IMG/VR virus record: IMGVR_UViG_3300005747_001325
Coordinates: 1-23,657 of that record
Source of the DNA: a virus
Direction: 5' to 3' (one strand)
DNA: 23,657 nucleotides
The notes under the pieces are model-generated. The model had not been told where the DNA came from and searched no databases. It was given only the letters and a program-made list of their open reading frames with translations. The position numbers and the translations under genes were made by a program. Positions 1-8,598 of this stretch are shown in pieces. Within the stretch, counting starts at the first letter, position 1; every line of letters begins with the position of its first letter.

Positions 1-618
1 TGCATTCCATTGTGCTAGACCATAGGAGCTTTCTACTCTGTCAACTTTTGCTGCATCAGGGTTAAACCGAATACCTTGATAAAGAGATTCAATAGCCAAG
101 TTACCAACTACTCCTGCAGCCGCTCTTGGCGATAAACCTTCATCAGTTAGTATCTTCATAAGGATCATTCTTCTTTCATCGGCATTGGCCTTACCATCGT
201 TATATAGCGCTACCATATCGTCAGTTACAATGACTGGGGTAACTTTACCACTGTATATCGATGAAGTCTGTCTATCACCATCCTTAAAGAAGTTTGAACT
301 GGATCTAGAGTTTTCTCTTTGTACCGATGAAGGGACTTGTGTATGAGGCATTGAACCTAATATTAAAGGTAACTGGGATTGCTTACCATCTAAAAAAATA
401 CCAAATACAAATGCAGATGGTTGTAGCTGGGGCGAAAGGCCTAGCCCTGATGTTCCAGGCTCTGTCGTAGGAATAAGTGCTTGGGCATAGGGAAGATACT
501 TGTCCTCTACTTCATCACTATGTAAGCCGTGAATTCTTACTTTAAATCTACCTTGATTCTCTGGATCGGTAGCTTTTACTGTTCCAACCCACCATCTAAT
601 ATTATCGCCGTAAAACAC
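1..618 (-). CDS. 5: Baseplate hub/tail lysozyme gp5-like, 3' end outside window
   Basis: Central spike protein of the T4-type baseplate: the N-terminal OB-fold sits on the gp27 hub and the enzymatic domain cuts peptidoglycan during infection. The first 206 codons are seen. Residues 1-95 form the OB-fold (FYGDNIRWWVGTV, GRFKVRIHG, then FGIFLDGKQSQLPLILG). After a Ser-rich linker (about 95-130), residues 135-206 read as a Phage_lysozyme2-type domain: GVVGNLAIES (probable catalytic Glu177) and SYGLAQWN. This is not the T4 GH24 lysozyme domain. The start is GTG at 618, sharing one base with the stop of the upstream hub gene, with a GGGAGGT ribosome site just ahead. The C-terminal beta-helix needle lies beyond position 1. 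Identity of the OB part is firm; the lysozyme subtype comes from motif memory only. Confidence 0.85.
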   Translation of the reverse strand, partial: MFYGDNIRWWVGTVKATDPENQGRFKVRIHGLHSDEVEDKYLPYAQALIPTTEPGTSGLGLSPQLQPSAFVFGIFLDGKQSQLPLILGSMPHTQVPSSVQRENSRSSSNFFKDGDRQTSSIYSGKVTPVIVTDDMVALYNDGKANADERRMILMKILTDEGLSPRAAAGVVGNLAIESLYQGIRFNPDAAKVDRVESSYGLAQWNA

Positions 619-2060
619 TATTCACCTCCCTCACCAACTTTGGCAACATCCATTTGAACATTATGAAGCCCATCTAATACATTGAATACGTGTTTGGTTC
701 TTAGGATCATAAAGCTTCCGGATCTTTCCGCGTTTGTTAGCTCTCTTTCAACAGATGCTAGATCATTATTAAGAACCTTAATATCTATAACATTTCCTAC
801 TGTTGTATCTAAGGAAGGGGTGGAAAATAGTAATCCCGGAAGCTGAATCGTTATGTAATTCATTAGTAGATATCTAAGCATGCTTGATCTAATTACTTTT
901 AATATATGATCCTCTTCCTCGATCTGCCCTGCAAAGCCTAGAACAGATTTATCTTTACTAGAGGGACTTCGATCGATCGTGTCACCGGTTATCATAAAGT
1001 TTACTGCAGAATTATGTTGTGATATAGTTTTTCCGCCTTTGGGAAAGCCTTCTTCGTTATAAATCCGAGTAAAGTCATCAAATATATTCATTTTTTGATT
1101 ATTACCAACTGGCTTAAATAAACCTAATTGATTTCTATCATTCATAATCGATTCCATGTTCACAAATCGACTAGAGGGCTTTGAAGAGTTAGCATGGATT
1201 GTTTCTAATCTAGATCCGTAAGCACCAAGCCTAGCTAAAAGATGTGAGTGATTGGTTTCTGTTTCATGTACGCCACTAATAACATATGGTAAATCTGCAT
1301 CTTCATACTGTACCGCTGCTCTGGAATACACGAATGGATTCTTCGGATTAAAGCTTTCTCTTTCCAGAATACTTTCTAAGTCCGTCATAACCAACTTATT
1401 CTGATTTAAGGTCGAATAGCAGAAATATGGAAACCCGTTAGTAGTCGTCATTCTATTTAAAACAGTCTGAATAATTTCTAGTGGTGTTTGCCACGGAGCT
1501 ATGTATCTAAGGTCCCCTTGATACGAAGGCTTCCAATAATAATACGGTGAGGAATCGCTACTTCGAATTGGCAGTTTAGCATCGCTAGTAGAGCCTTTAT
1601 ATAAGACTATCTCTTTGTTTAATTCGCCTCTAGCAATCTTTCTTACAATATTTTCGCCAAAGCCTTGGTAGCCTTTATTAATCCTATTGAGTTTATCAAA
1701 ATAAGCCACGTCCTCTAAAAGATGAAGCTTCATTAGGCTTAGGTTTGGGTTACCCTTTACCGGAACATTATCACTAATAGAATCAACCCTAAAGGATTTT
1801 ACAATCACCGGCATACTTTCCGATATTGCACTTTTAAAAGTAACCACAATCTTTTCAGTACCCTTAAAGCTATTAATAATACCTTGGTCTTCCATAATGG
1901 AAAGTTCTGCGGTTAGAAATGGATTGAACACGCTTTCATACACCACAAGATCCACAACATTCGTCTCTTCGGTATCCTTATATAGGAATACCTCTTTCTT
2001 TATCCGCTCAGGAATATCTAAGACAATACTTATTAAGTGTATTTGTTCAGGTGAATACAT
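618..2060 (-). CDS. 27: Baseplate hub protein, gp27-like
   Basis: A 480-residue protein directly upstream of gp5 with a one-base overlap, as expected for the gp27 partner whose trimer carries the gp5 spike and joins it to the tail tube. The N-terminus (VVDLVVYESVFNPFLTAELS, about residues 35-55) is beta-rich, in the style of the first tail-tube-like hub domain. The protein is longer than T4 gp27 (391 residues). It starts one base after the gp53 stop, so the two are translationally coupled, and it belongs to the late operon read from the promoter at 4167-4174. The assignment rests mainly on position, size and overall texture; no catalytic motif is expected. Confidence 0.72.
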   Translation of the reverse strand: MYSPEQIHLISIVLDIPERIKKEVFLYKDTEETNVVDLVVYESVFNPFLTAELSIMEDQGIINSFKGTEKIVVTFKSAISESMPVIVKSFRVDSISDNVPVKGNPNLSLMKLHLLEDVAYFDKLNRINKGYQGFGENIVRKIARGELNKEIVLYKGSTSDAKLPIRSSDSSPYYYWKPSYQGDLRYIAPWQTPLEIIQTVLNRMTTTNGFPYFCYSTLNQNKLVMTDLESILERESFNPKNPFVYSRAAVQYEDADLPYVISGVHETETNHSHLLARLGAYGSRLETIHANSSKPSSRFVNMESIMNDRNQLGLFKPVGNNQKMNIFDDFTRIYNEEGFPKGGKTISQHNSAVNFMITGDTIDRSPSSKDKSVLGFAGQIEEEDHILKVIRSSMLRYLLMNYITIQLPGLLFSTPSLDTTVGNVIDIKVLNNDLASVERELTNAERSGSFMILRTKHVFNVLDGLHNVQMDVAKVGEGGE

Positions 2061-2061
2061 T

Positions 2062-3108
2062 TTACGATCTTAAAGCTTTTTGGAATTCTGTATTAATCTT
2101 GCTTGCCATTGATTTGGTAAACACCTTAATCCTACGTAGTTCATCATTCTGTTCTTGTAGTCTATTTAGATAAGTTGTATTTACCTTATCTCGTACAGCT
2201 GCCTCGTTCGGTCTGTTATCGATATAAAGTGTATCGGAATTAAAATCTACTGGAAGATCATACCAGGTACCATCTGTATCCGAATAATGATGCGTTGCAT
2301 TATACTGGTCAAGTACTGTATGCACGTTAACCCGCTTCACATTGTCTTCGGTCCAATCCGTAGGATAGGTCGAGTTCCTAGATTTTAGCTGTGCAGGCGG
2401 ACTAATGGTGTAAGTAGACACGGTTGCAGTTGCAGTAGCTCTATCACCAGATCTAGAGGTTGGGCTATTAGGTAATCCGATTGTAATAGTAGGTGCCGAT
2501 ACGTAGTCATCCCCGCCATCATCTACTTCAATGGATGTAACTGCTCCGTTAGTAACAAATGCAGTGGCTCTTGCTGCGGTTCCGCCACCACCGGTAATAG
2601 TGACTGTGGGTGCAGTAGTATATCCGGAACCACCATCTGTTACAGTAATAGTCTTAACCTCTTTAAACGGCTTAACAGTAATCTGGCCAAGATCCAGATT
2701 CTTCTCAATAATCTTACCTTTAAATGTAGGATTGTTAATTGATCCGGTAATAGCTATATTACCAACATAGAACTCATCGTACATTTTATATGTAGTAAGC
2801 AAAGTCTTATTCGGATAAAATTCTTTTCCTAAAGCCCGAACATCCTGTTCATCTAACGGCCAACCTTGCTGTCTAAGATTGTCATTCAATAGAAAGAATG
2901 TCCAATAGTAATCAATAGTTCCATATAGCTCGTACGATAGAACGTCCGGCCTCATTCCATCAGGTATAAAATAGTATTCATATAGAGCAGCGTCATCTGC
3001 TACTTGATCGATTAGGTCTACGTACGTAGTAATATTTTGGAATACCGAGGTTGCAACCTCGTCACCAAATCTATAATCGACCAATGGATAATTTGCAAAT
3101 AAAGTCAT
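2062..3108 (-). CDS. 53: Baseplate wedge protein gp53 with repeat insertion
   Basis: Wedge subunit that helps join baseplate wedges around the hub. Residues 1-110 carry the gp53 signature: an early [11 protein letters not shown] segment, then [23 protein letters not shown] and GWPL. T4 gp53 is 196 residues; this one is 348. The extra length is mostly a Gly/Thr-rich insertion (about 150-240) with two copies of a [13 protein letters not shown]-like unit (about 154-172 and 193-211), followed by a C-terminal part with Tyr/Asp-rich and charged helical segments. The start at 3108 has an AAGAGG ribosome site. Lies between gp48 and gp27 in the late operon. The wedge assignment is strong; the function of the insertion is unknown. 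Confidence 0.85.
   Translation of the reverse strand: MTLFANYPLVDYRFGDEVATSVFQNITTYVDLIDQVADDAALYEYYFIPDGMRPDVLSYELYGTIDYYWTFFLLNDNLRQQGWPLDEQDVRALGKEFYPNKTLLTTYKMYDEFYVGNIAITGSINNPTFKGKIIEKNLDLGQITVKPFKEVKTITVTDGGSGYTTAPTVTITGGGGTAARATAFVTNGAVTSIEVDDGGDDYVSAPTITIGLPNSPTSRSGDRATATATVSTYTISPPAQLKSRNSTYPTDWTEDNVKRVNVHTVLDQYNATHHYSDTDGTWYDLPVDFNSDTLYIDNRPNEAAVRDKVNTTYLNRLQEQNDELRRIKVFTKSMASKINTEFQKALRS
2476..2649 (-). repeat. Two GGxGYxxAPTVTI coding repeats in gp53
   Basis: Protein-level tandem repeat inside gp53: residues about 154-172 ([18 protein letters not shown]) and 193-211 ([18 protein letters not shown]), 39 residues apart, with Gly/Ala/Thr-rich linkers. Repeats of this style occur in structural proteins of marine phages (from memory). 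Probably short beta-strand modules added to the wedge. Confidence 0.7.
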
Positions 3109-3119
3109 GAGTGTTCCTC

Positions 3120-4133
3120 TTAATAACCATCAACGATATCTTGAGCAGTCAGTGCGACAGTCTCTGTGAATGTTAATGTTATATCAGTCTCTTGGAAGTT
3201 ACCATCCGAATGAAAAGCCATAGATGATTGATTATATACTACAGCCACGTCAGTTAGATAAGAAGGCTTGATGTAGGTCGCCACGTCTTTACCTTTATAC
3301 TTCATTTGAATATCAAAGATACTAGGATAGCGGAATGCAGCATTTATCCCAGCTTCTCTTTGAGACTCCGGGTACATCTCTTCTCGAAAGAATCTTACAA
3401 TCTTTTTCACCTCTTCAGCTTCTTCGTGGCTGTCGGGAATCATTTTAAACGTAAATCTAAATGTCCTAATTTCTGGACCGGCTAGGATTGACCTTTTGTT
3501 CGGGTTTAAAGCAATACCAGTTGTACTACTAATAGCACCCGCCACACCAGTATTTAATTTAGAGGCGATTCTCATAGCAGCAACTTGTGCACCAGGACTA
3601 GCCAGTCCATAGTTAATCATGTCTCCAATTCCAGAAAAGGCATCGAAAAAAGCTTTTTTCAGGGCAGGATACAGATCACCACCAGCTTGCAATGCTGCTT
3701 CCGTTCCGGCACCTAATATACCTAAGTCTATGTTGTTATATGTAACTCTGTCTTGGAATCCCATGGACATTGGTAGATAAAGGGTACACTTTCTCCCGCT
3801 ACCAATTCTAAGAGGAAGTTTACTTTTATATGTAACTCTGTCGTCTTCCGCAACTAAATTTTCTCTCGTATTCTTCCTTGCCGCTTCTTGAAATATTCGG
3901 TTGTCACCTTTTAAATTTGAAGATACTGTTTGATCAACATAGGCGCCTATAAGTGCATCCAACGTCTTATTAAAGATATTTTCATTCTCGGTTTTTCTAG
4001 CCGTAAAAATAACTCGACCTTGGTAGGTTTCTCTATCGGTAAAAGGATAATTCAATCGTTCTTTTCCCGCTATATTACGAAGCCGTTGATCTCTAATGTC
4101 TCTGACTTCCTGGTTAGGGTCTTTCCGTGTCAT
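3120..4133 (-). CDS. 48: Baseplate tail tube cap gp48-like
   Basis: A 337-residue protein that should cap the baseplate hub and start tail tube polymerisation. Family-type features: [17 protein letters not shown] (about 118-135), a small Ala/Gly-rich middle, and [24 protein letters not shown] followed by [18 protein letters not shown] and a C-terminal [13 protein letters not shown], the pattern of the gp48/gp54 tube-like C-terminal domain. First gene of the late operon gp48 > gp53 > gp27 > gp5; the TATAAATA promoter lies 34 bases upstream of the start. T4 gp48 is 364 and gp54 is 320 residues, so size does not separate them. gp48 is preferred because another tube-fold protein (5267-6001) is a better gp54 candidate. 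Confidence 0.75.
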   Translation of the reverse strand: MTRKDPNQEVRDIRDQRLRNIAGKERLNYPFTDRETYQGRVIFTARKTENENIFNKTLDALIGAYVDQTVSSNLKGDNRIFQEAARKNTRENLVAEDDRVTYKSKLPLRIGSGRKCTLYLPMSMGFQDRVTYNNIDLGILGAGTEAALQAGGDLYPALKKAFFDAFSGIGDMINYGLASPGAQVAAMRIASKLNTGVAGAISSTTGIALNPNKRSILAGPEIRTFRFTFKMIPDSHEEAEEVKKIVRFFREEMYPESQREAGINAAFRYPSIFDIQMKYKGKDVATYIKPSYLTDVAVVYNQSSMAFHSDGNFQETDITLTFTETVALTAQDIVDGY

Positions 4134-4143
4134 TTTAATTCCC

Positions 4144-4151
4144 GATAAATA
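4144..4151 (+). promoter_or_regulatory. Probable divergent late promoter for gp4 operon
   Basis: Reads GATAAATA on the plus strand, one mismatch from the late consensus. It would start transcription near 4157, about 26 bases before the gp4 ATG at 4183. With the minus-strand promoter at 4167-4174 it forms a compact divergent late control region. Confidence 0.5.
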
Positions 4152-4166
4152 TTAAAAAGTTAAAAG

Positions 4167-4174
4167 TATTTATA
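4167..4174 (-). promoter_or_regulatory. T4-type late promoter for gp48 operon
   Basis: Reads TATAAATA on the minus strand, the full T4 late consensus recognised by the gp55/gp33/sliding-clamp machinery. Transcription should start near 4161, giving a leader of about 27 bases before the gp48 ATG at 4133. Confidence 0.85.
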
Positions 4175-4182
4175 TGGTAATT

Positions 4183-4674
4183 ATGGCATACTCTGGAAGA
4201 TATAAAGTAAAGAATCGAAGCAAATACAAAGGTAACCCTGATAATGTTATCTTTCGGTCCCTATGGGAACGCAATGCATTTAAATGGTGTGATGATAATC
4301 CGGATATAAAGAGCTGGGGATCAGAGGAGGTTGTGATTCCATACTTCTACGATGTGGATAAAAAATACCATCGATACTTCATGGACTTAAAGATTATCTA
4401 TAAAAATGGCAAGATTGTTCTTGTAGAGATTAAGCCGGCTAAGGAAACGTCGCCACCCCAATATAAAGGTAGAAAGACTAAGCGTTATATTAACGAAGGT
4501 ATGACATATGTCAAGAACCAAAACAAATGGAAAGCAGCGCAGGAATATGCTATGGATCGTGGCTGGGACTTTCAAATATGGACTGAAAAACATTTAAGTG
4601 CGTTAGGTATACTGCCGAATCCTAGGAAGAAACTCAAGCCACTTGGTCCGATAAAAGTTAAAAAACGTACATAA
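4183..4674 (+). CDS. 4: Head completion protein gp4 (TnsA-like nuclease fold)
   Basis: Needed in T4 to finish the DNA-filled head before tail joining. The 163 residues follow the gp4 pattern: MAYSGRYKVKNRSKYKG at the start, RSLWERNAFKWCDDNP, WGSEEVVIPY, HRYFMDLKI and VEIKPAKET. Glu29, Asp68 and Glu82-x-Lys84 are placed as in a TnsA/restriction-endonuclease-like active site. The start at 4183 is preferred over the in-frame ATG at 4174 because the family begins MAYSG and because 4174 overlaps the promoter bases of the opposite strand. First gene of the plus-strand structural operon. Confidence 0.88.
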   Translation: MAYSGRYKVKNRSKYKGNPDNVIFRSLWERNAFKWCDDNPDIKSWGSEEVVIPYFYDVDKKYHRYFMDLKIIYKNGKIVLVEIKPAKETSPPQYKGRKTKRYINEGMTYVKNQNKWKAAQEYAMDRGWDFQIWTEKHLSALGILPNPRKKLKPLGPIKVKKRT

Positions 4675-4682
4675 ATAGTACC

Positions 4683-5267
4683 ATGAGCAACTTATTTAAC
4701 AAACTAGAATTACAGGCATTTAGATCTGGTATTACACCCCGGACTAAGGAATCAAGAGATTGGTTTAGACGGAAGGCATTAGCACTTCGTAATGTTAGCC
4801 GCAGCGCGCTGATGAAGGAAGAACCAGTAACACTGTCAAATCGATCCGTTGTTGGTTCGATGTATATGTTCTTCTATGATCCAAAGCATAAGAAGACATT
4901 ACCATACTATGATTCGTTTCCACTGGTTATTGTTATCGATAAAGCAGAAGGCGGATTCCTAGGATTAAATCTACATTACCTTCCTCCGATTCTTAGAGCT
5001 AAGTTCCTTGACGCTTTGCTAGATATAACCAGTAACGATAAGTATGACGAATCTACAAAATTTGCTTTGTCCTACTCGTTATTGAAAAAGTCGTCAAAGT
5101 ACAAATATTTTAAACCTTGTATAAAGCATTACCTAGCCAGCAACGTAAAAAGTAGATTCGCGAAGGTGCACGCGCCCGAGTGGGAAATCGCAGCATTCTT
5201 ACCTACAGCTGATTGGCAAAAGGCTGGTAAGTCAACGGTTTATTCTAACTCCAGAAGGATGATTTAA
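4683..5267 (+). CDS. Conserved T4-like virion/assembly protein, role unassigned
   Basis: A 194-residue protein between gp4 and the tube-fold gene. It is basic and Tyr-rich: GITPRTKESRDWFRRKA near the N-terminus, then MYMFFYDPKHKKTLPYYDSFPL (about 59-80), GFLGLNLHYLPPILRAKFLDAL (about 91-112) and a C-terminal EWEIAAFLPTA. Proteins with these motifs recur beside gp4 in cyanophage-type T4-like phages (from memory). The position would suit a head or tail completion role such as gp2 or gp3, but no residue decides this. It lacks a clear ribosome site; the stop overlaps the next start by one base (TAATG), so the two are coupled. Confidence 0.8.
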   Translation: MSNLFNKLELQAFRSGITPRTKESRDWFRRKALALRNVSRSALMKEEPVTLSNRSVVGSMYMFFYDPKHKKTLPYYDSFPLVIVIDKAEGGFLGLNLHYLPPILRAKFLDALLDITSNDKYDESTKFALSYSLLKKSSKYKYFKPCIKHYLASNVKSRFAKVHAPEWEIAAFLPTADWQKAGKSTVYSNSRRMI

Positions 5268-6001
5268 TGGCAAGCATTGATCAGTTTAAGTCTTTAGTTT
5301 CTGCCAAGGATGGAATGGCAAGAGCCAATCTATTCTTAATAGAATTACCAGGTGGATTTCCAGGTGCATCCGTTCGAGAATTAAACCTATTGTGTAAAGA
5401 CGTACAGCTTCCTGGTCGTCAGATTATGACTAACGAACGTCGTATTGGTATGAAGATGGAAAGAATGGCATATGGCTATGCTGTCACAGATATCTCATTG
5501 ACCTTTCATGTAATGAACGACTACGGTGTAAAAGAGTACTTTGAGGCATGGCAAAACTTGGCTGTTGACCAAAATAAATTCGAGGCAGGATACCAGAAGG
5601 CGAGAGACGGAAGCGGATATGCTAAATCCGTAAAGATCCGGCAGCTTAAAAAGGGAGTGAATCTACCCGTACCTAAGAAAGAATTCTTTGACACCAGAGG
5701 GCTTCCACAGGCTATTCGAACTCGACTTCCTAAGTTTGGTCCTATTGATCTAGCATCAGGCCAATTGGATCTAAGCTCTATTACAAATGACGATGTGGCT
5801 TATATCTGTGAATTAGAGAATGCTTTCCCGACTACAGTTAATCCTATTCAGTTAAATAACGAATTGGATGGATTGGTAGAACTCAACGTACAGCTATCCT
5901 ATACAAACTGGACTTCAAGTAAGGCATTTAAGCCACTACAACTACAGAACTTTATTAGCCGGCAGATTGGCACAGCTATCGGCAGGGTTTTCGATACTTA
6001 A
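5267..6001 (+). CDS. Tail-tube-fold protein, probable gp54-type tube initiator
   Basis: A 244-residue protein with the tail tube (gp19) fold pattern: an early LLCKDVQLPGRQ, then YGYAVTDISLTFHVMND with YFEAWQNLAVD, an inserted basic segment (about 110-165), and a C-terminal AFPTTVNPIQLNNELDGLVELNVQLSYTNW, the usual last strands of tube subunits. It is larger than T4 gp19 (163 residues) and sits among baseplate and tail-assembly genes, which favours a gp54-like tube initiator or baseplate-proximal ring over the major tube protein. Start coupled to the preceding stop (TAATG) with AAGGATG upstream. Fold confident; exact ring uncertain. Confidence 0.75.
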   Translation: MASIDQFKSLVSAKDGMARANLFLIELPGGFPGASVRELNLLCKDVQLPGRQIMTNERRIGMKMERMAYGYAVTDISLTFHVMNDYGVKEYFEAWQNLAVDQNKFEAGYQKARDGSGYAKSVKIRQLKKGVNLPVPKKEFFDTRGLPQAIRTRLPKFGPIDLASGQLDLSSITNDDVAYICELENAFPTTVNPIQLNNELDGLVELNVQLSYTNWTSSKAFKPLQLQNFISRQIGTAIGRVFDT

Positions 6002-6021
6002 TTATTTAAAGGATGAATTGA

Positions 6022-6741
6022 ATGGCACTACCCCAAATTAATACTTTTCCATGGTATGATATTACTATTCCATCAACAAACAAAACAGTAAGATATAGAC
6101 CATATAACGTAGGAGAACAAAAGACACTTCTTATAGCATTTGAATCGGGTGAATCATCTAATATTGCAAAGTCGCTGTTAGATATTGTTATCAATTGTAT
6201 TGAAGATAATCTAGATAGAAACTCTCTAACAACATTTGACGTAGAGTATTTGTTCTTGCAGATTAGATCAAAATCCGTTGGTGAAACAAGCAATGTTATT
6301 TTGACCTGCCCAAGTTGTGGACAGCAAAATGGCGTAGAGATTATCGTAGATAAGATACACATTGATCGATCCAAATTCCCGGAACGAATGATTAAGATAT
6401 CCGAAGACTACACGCTGGAACTCAAGTTCCCGACCTATATTGATGTTCTGAATAGTAACGGTGTAACCCAAGAGGATTCTGTCAGTGAATTATTGTATCG
6501 GACTATTATGCAGAGTTTAGATAAACTACATACGCCGGATGAATTAATTCGATTTAAGGATGAACCCGTAGAAGAGATTACGAAATTTATTGATAATCTA
6601 ACTACTGGGCAATATAGTAAACTTATGGAATTTGTAAATCGTTTACCAAGTTTAAAACAAGATGTAGAGTATGAATGTGAAGGTGAAGGGTGTGACCAAA
6701 AGAATAATTATACGTTACAAGGATTATACGATTTTTTTTAA
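6022..6741 (+). CDS. 26: gp26/gp51-type baseplate hub assembly protein (tail assembly chaperone)
   Basis: A 239-residue member of the T4_baseplate (gp26/gp51) type, which helps assemble the hub and is not a major virion part. It has an N-terminal beta-rich segment (TNKTVRYRPYNVGEQKTLLIA), a helical region, and two cysteine pairs, Cys96-x2-Cys99 (CPSCGQ) and Cys219-x4-Cys224, that could bind one zinc. The start has AAGGATGA upstream. The last sense codons sit in a run of eight T followed by TAATAG, and the -1 frame is open across this point for another 63 codons (see the extension entry). Placement just before the tape measure candidate is the classic place of tail assembly chaperones. gp26 versus gp51 is not resolved. 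Confidence 0.8.
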   Translation: MALPQINTFPWYDITIPSTNKTVRYRPYNVGEQKTLLIAFESGESSNIAKSLLDIVINCIEDNLDRNSLTTFDVEYLFLQIRSKSVGETSNVILTCPSCGQQNGVEIIVDKIHIDRSKFPERMIKISEDYTLELKFPTYIDVLNSNGVTQEDSVSELLYRTIMQSLDKLHTPDELIRFKDEPVEEITKFIDNLTTGQYSKLMEFVNRLPSLKQDVEYECEGEGCDQKNNYTLQGLYDFF

Positions 6742-6929
6742 TAGCTCTTTCTCATGACACACTAGTTAATTTTTACCAAGTGAATTTTCAATTGCTACAG
6801 AATTACAATTATTCACTTTTTGATCTAGAAAATATGCTGCCATGGGAAAGAGAGATATACCTACAAATGCTTCTCGATCAGCTAAAGCAGCAAAGAGAAG
6901 AAAGACAGAAAAGAGCTTTTACTAGTTAA
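6732..6929 (+). CDS. -1 frameshift extension of the gp26-like chaperone (GT-like product)
   Basis: Frame -1 relative to the upstream gene is open from the T run at 6732-6739 to the TAA at 6927-6929. Slippage on T TTT TTT (6732-6738) would yield a 302-residue fusion whose last 63 residues include YNYSLFDLENMLPWEREIYL and a Lys/Glu/Arg-rich end. The motif (a small domain with a W/F-E-R-E/D-I/L-Y core) is the type seen in second reading frames of tail assembly chaperones. No start codon with a ribosome site exists in this frame: GTG at 6780 has none and the first in-frame ATG lies inside the motif. This argues for frameshifting over independent initiation. It ends nine bases before the tape measure start. 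Confidence 0.72.
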   Translation, partial: FFLIALSHDTLVNFYQVNFQLLQNYNYSLFDLENMLPWEREIYLQMLLDQLKQQREERQKRAFTS

Positions 6930-6938
6930 GGATACGCA

Positions 6939-8594
6939 ATGTCGTCGTTGGAAGCAGTTAATAAAACCTTAGGCAGGATCGAGGAAGATACTGACCTTCT
7001 TAATAGGAACTTTCATAAATGGTTTATAACACAGGAACGTAGTAAGTTAGATGATGAGGAAGATCGAAGGGAAAGAAAAAAGCTTCTAGCAATGCTAGGA
7101 ACTGCGGCTGCCGCAGGGGCTGGACGAGGCGGTAGAGGTGGTGGAGCTGGCAGAAAAGCTAGTGGCGGAATGAACCCGTTAGGATTTCTTAATAATCTTC
7201 CCCCTTGGGCTAAACTACTATTAGGTGTATATGCAGGAAAGGCGGCATACGGGGCATACAGAGTTGCAACGGCACCGCAAAGAGCAGGTAACAAGCTTGG
7301 CCAAATGGCCGTAGACTATTATGATGCGAGGTCACGAAAAAACATTGAAGCGGCAGAAGCTATACGTCAGGCTAAACGGAAGGCAGAATTTAAGGCAGAA
7401 ACAGCCCGGTTATTAGAGGAGATTGATGCTGGTTCAAAAACACCAAAGGCTCCGCAAGCCCCACAGCTAGATTATACTTCAAGTGGCGTGGGCCTTACAT
7501 CATCTGACGCGCCACTAACAGCTAGTAGGACTCCGCCCTTATCGTCACCAACAGCTCCTGGGATTGACGTGGCACCATTAAAGCCATTATTACCAAACGC
7601 CCCTAAGATACAAACAAGCGTTTCTGACCTTCAGAACATGAGAATTCTCATCAACGGAGATCGCGTATCGTATTGGGAGAAGGACAGAGGATTTATCAAA
7701 GTAGACGAAGCGGTTTCTAGATTACAGAAAGCTGGATTGGATGCAAGGGGTAATCCTATTCCAATGTTAACTCCACCCATAGAAACTGATTTTACAGTAG
7801 ATACAAAGTCAGCGCCTCCAGTTAAAAATAACTTTACCCCCATTGGAGATAATGGCCCCAGATTACCAGGAGGTATATCAACCAGCGGCCTTTTGATATT
7901 GGATACATTTGACACAGCAGACAGCGTTATAAAACAAAGCTATGGTCCACGGAGTGTCACTAATCCTAATCCGACAGCTACTGGCGGAGCACTAATGGTA
8001 AACACTGTCGCAGGACTGGGGCAAGCTGGCGGGGAATTTTTTGATTTCCTGGCCACTATCTATGGCGCCGCGACCGGCAAAGATAGTCAAACCAATATTG
8101 GCCAGGCATTGGGTGATTCTATAAGAGATAGCGAGCTGGGCCGGCGGCTGGCTGGCCAAGGTAACGAGGTAGGATTAAACCCGATATTTGCTGCTACCGT
8201 AAGCTCAATGGCTGACAGAATGAATGCTGCATTAGAACACGTTGTTAATGGAGTAGGGATAGTTTCTGGTACTACCACCGGTGCTGAAATCCGGGATAAA
8301 GCAATACAACAACAAATTAATCAAGGCCAAGCTTTGGCGAATCTTGGAAGTCCCGGCCTTGAGCCGCTAACAAAGATGAGTGACGCACAGGTCCAAGCTG
8401 CACTTGCACTAATTGAAGCTGCTGCGGCCCAAACTAAAGCTGCTAAGGCGATGGCAGGTAGTGGTGGGGGATCCGGCTCCGGTGCAATCAATGCTTTACC
8501 AGTTAATCCAACCTATGACCATAACTATAATAAGATTGAATATGGTATAGCTGGTGGTGGTAATGCTACATTAGGAATTTTAGGCGTTAGATAA
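6939..8594 (+). CDS. 29: Probable tape measure / hub protein (gp29-like)
   Basis: A 551-residue protein immediately after the chaperone frameshift region, the canonical tape measure position; T4 gp29 (590 residues) both sets tail length and belongs to the hub. The N-terminus is a charged helix (about 1-50, RIEEDTDLLNRNFHKW, DDEEDRRERKK), followed by a Gly/Ala/Arg-rich stretch (about 55-80), a hydrophobic segment near 90-107 (WAKLLLGVYAGKAAYGAY), a Pro/Ala linker (about 165-215) and Gly/Ala-rich C-terminal helices. Composition is low in aromatics and cysteine, as usual for tape measures. No sequence motif proves gp29; the call rests on position, size and composition. Start supported by AAGGATA. 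Confidence 0.65.
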   Translation: MSSLEAVNKTLGRIEEDTDLLNRNFHKWFITQERSKLDDEEDRRERKKLLAMLGTAAAAGAGRGGRGGGAGRKASGGMNPLGFLNNLPPWAKLLLGVYAGKAAYGAYRVATAPQRAGNKLGQMAVDYYDARSRKNIEAAEAIRQAKRKAEFKAETARLLEEIDAGSKTPKAPQAPQLDYTSSGVGLTSSDAPLTASRTPPLSSPTAPGIDVAPLKPLLPNAPKIQTSVSDLQNMRILINGDRVSYWEKDRGFIKVDEAVSRLQKAGLDARGNPIPMLTPPIETDFTVDTKSAPPVKNNFTPIGDNGPRLPGGISTSGLLILDTFDTADSVIKQSYGPRSVTNPNPTATGGALMVNTVAGLGQAGGEFFDFLATIYGAATGKDSQTNIGQALGDSIRDSELGRRLAGQGNEVGLNPIFAATVSSMADRMNAALEHVVNGVGIVSGTTTGAEIRDKAIQQQINQGQALANLGSPGLEPLTKMSDAQVQAALALIEAAAAQTKAAKAMAGSGGGSGSGAINALPVNPTYDHNYNKIEYGIAGGGNATLGILGVR

Positions 8595-8598
8595 ATCA

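Noticed and set aside
4670-4677. CATAAATA late-like element before 4683
   Set aside because: Transcription would begin at about 4684, inside the gene's start codon; no usable leader. Probably chance in the gp4 stop region.
7013-7294. Minus-strand open frame within the tape measure gene
   Set aside because: Pro/Ala-rich shadow of the Gly/Ala/Arg-rich coding strand; no ribosome site or context.
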